This document shows positions 6,706 to 6,769 of a DNA stretch of 6,769 nt, piece by piece; within the stretch, counting starts at the first letter, position 1; each line of letters starts with the position of its first letter. The notes beneath the pieces are model-generated. The model saw only the letters and a list, made by a program, of their open reading frames with translations. It made no database searches and was not told the origin of the DNA. A program made the translations under genes and the position numbers. Origin of the DNA: Bacteroidales bacterium (GTDB taxonomy: Bacteria; Bacteroidota; Bacteroidia; Bacteroidales; UBA7960); assembly GCA_007122505.1 (NCBI GenBank), contig SKTQ01000049.1, positions 1 to 6,769 of the forward strand, given 5' to 3'.

Positions 6706-6769
6706 CATAACCATCCTTTTGTGTGTCAAATAATCCTGTAATGGGCGTTTCATCTATATATCTGTGTCT

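Larger units (their letters stand above)
6420..6769. other. Gene-free, repeat-filled spacer upstream of murE
   Basis: I see no supportable gene in these 350 bases. From left to right they hold an AT-rich murE leader (6420-6468), a repeat-like element with a GC-rich hairpin (6469-6584), a pyrimidine-rich junction (6585-6614), a compound 9-mer/7-mer tandem array (6615-6705), and unassigned sequence to the edge (6706-6769). In related clusters the gene expected just upstream is a class B penicillin-binding protein (ftsI-like), and the spacing is normally short. I found no good match to the Bacteroidetes promoter pattern TAnnTTTG on the minus strand. Confidence 0.7.

Noticed and set aside
6544..6741. 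Plus-strand 65-codon open frame with repeated SLK and QLPA peptides
   Set aside because: The peptide repeats are only the translation of the 9-mer and 7-mer tandem arrays. There is no ribosome binding site and no family resemblance.

Overview
The window is a stretch of a division-and-cell-wall (dcw) cluster, and every gene lies on the minus strand. In transcription order (right to left) it reads murE, mraY, a 5'-deleted murD, ftsW, murG, and the first half of murC, which runs off the left edge. Several points suggest the phylum Bacteroidetes (Bacteroidota): the gene order, a MraY with a long extracytoplasmic insert before its PFFKD segment, an FtsW with FQSSD in place of the usual QPSE, few Shine-Dalgarno sites, and the repeat types at the right end. 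The MurE DNPR motif predicts meso-diaminopimelate peptidoglycan. No finer placement can be made from the sequence.

Layout: 1-698 is murC (5' half). 699-772 is a short A/C-rich gap (as read on the coding strand) with a clear ribosome binding site. 773-1912 is murG, which overlaps ftsW (1887-3080) by 26 nt. 3121-3669 is only the C-terminal domain of MurD. 3688-4944 is mraY, and 4947-6419 is murE, 2 nt upstream of mraY. 6420-6769 has no supportable gene. It holds a roughly 115-bp repeat-like element, then a compound tandem array of five 9-mers and six 7-mers.

The genes form one pathway. MurC, MurD and MurE add L-Ala, D-Glu and (predicted) meso-DAP to UDP-MurNAc. MraY moves the phospho-MurNAc-pentapeptide onto undecaprenyl phosphate (lipid I), MurG adds GlcNAc (lipid II), and FtsW polymerises lipid II at the septum. 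Tight spacing indicates a single transcript whose promoter lies to the right of the window.

The main anomaly is murD. About 270 codons, covering the UDP-MurNAc-L-Ala-binding and ATPase domains, are missing, yet the remainder starts with an in-frame ATG 18 nt after an intact mraY. It could be a real deletion with an intact murD elsewhere, or an assembly error. The second anomaly is the repeat-filled spacer upstream of murE in a normally compact cluster. I found no evidence of a new defence, mobile or RNA system here.
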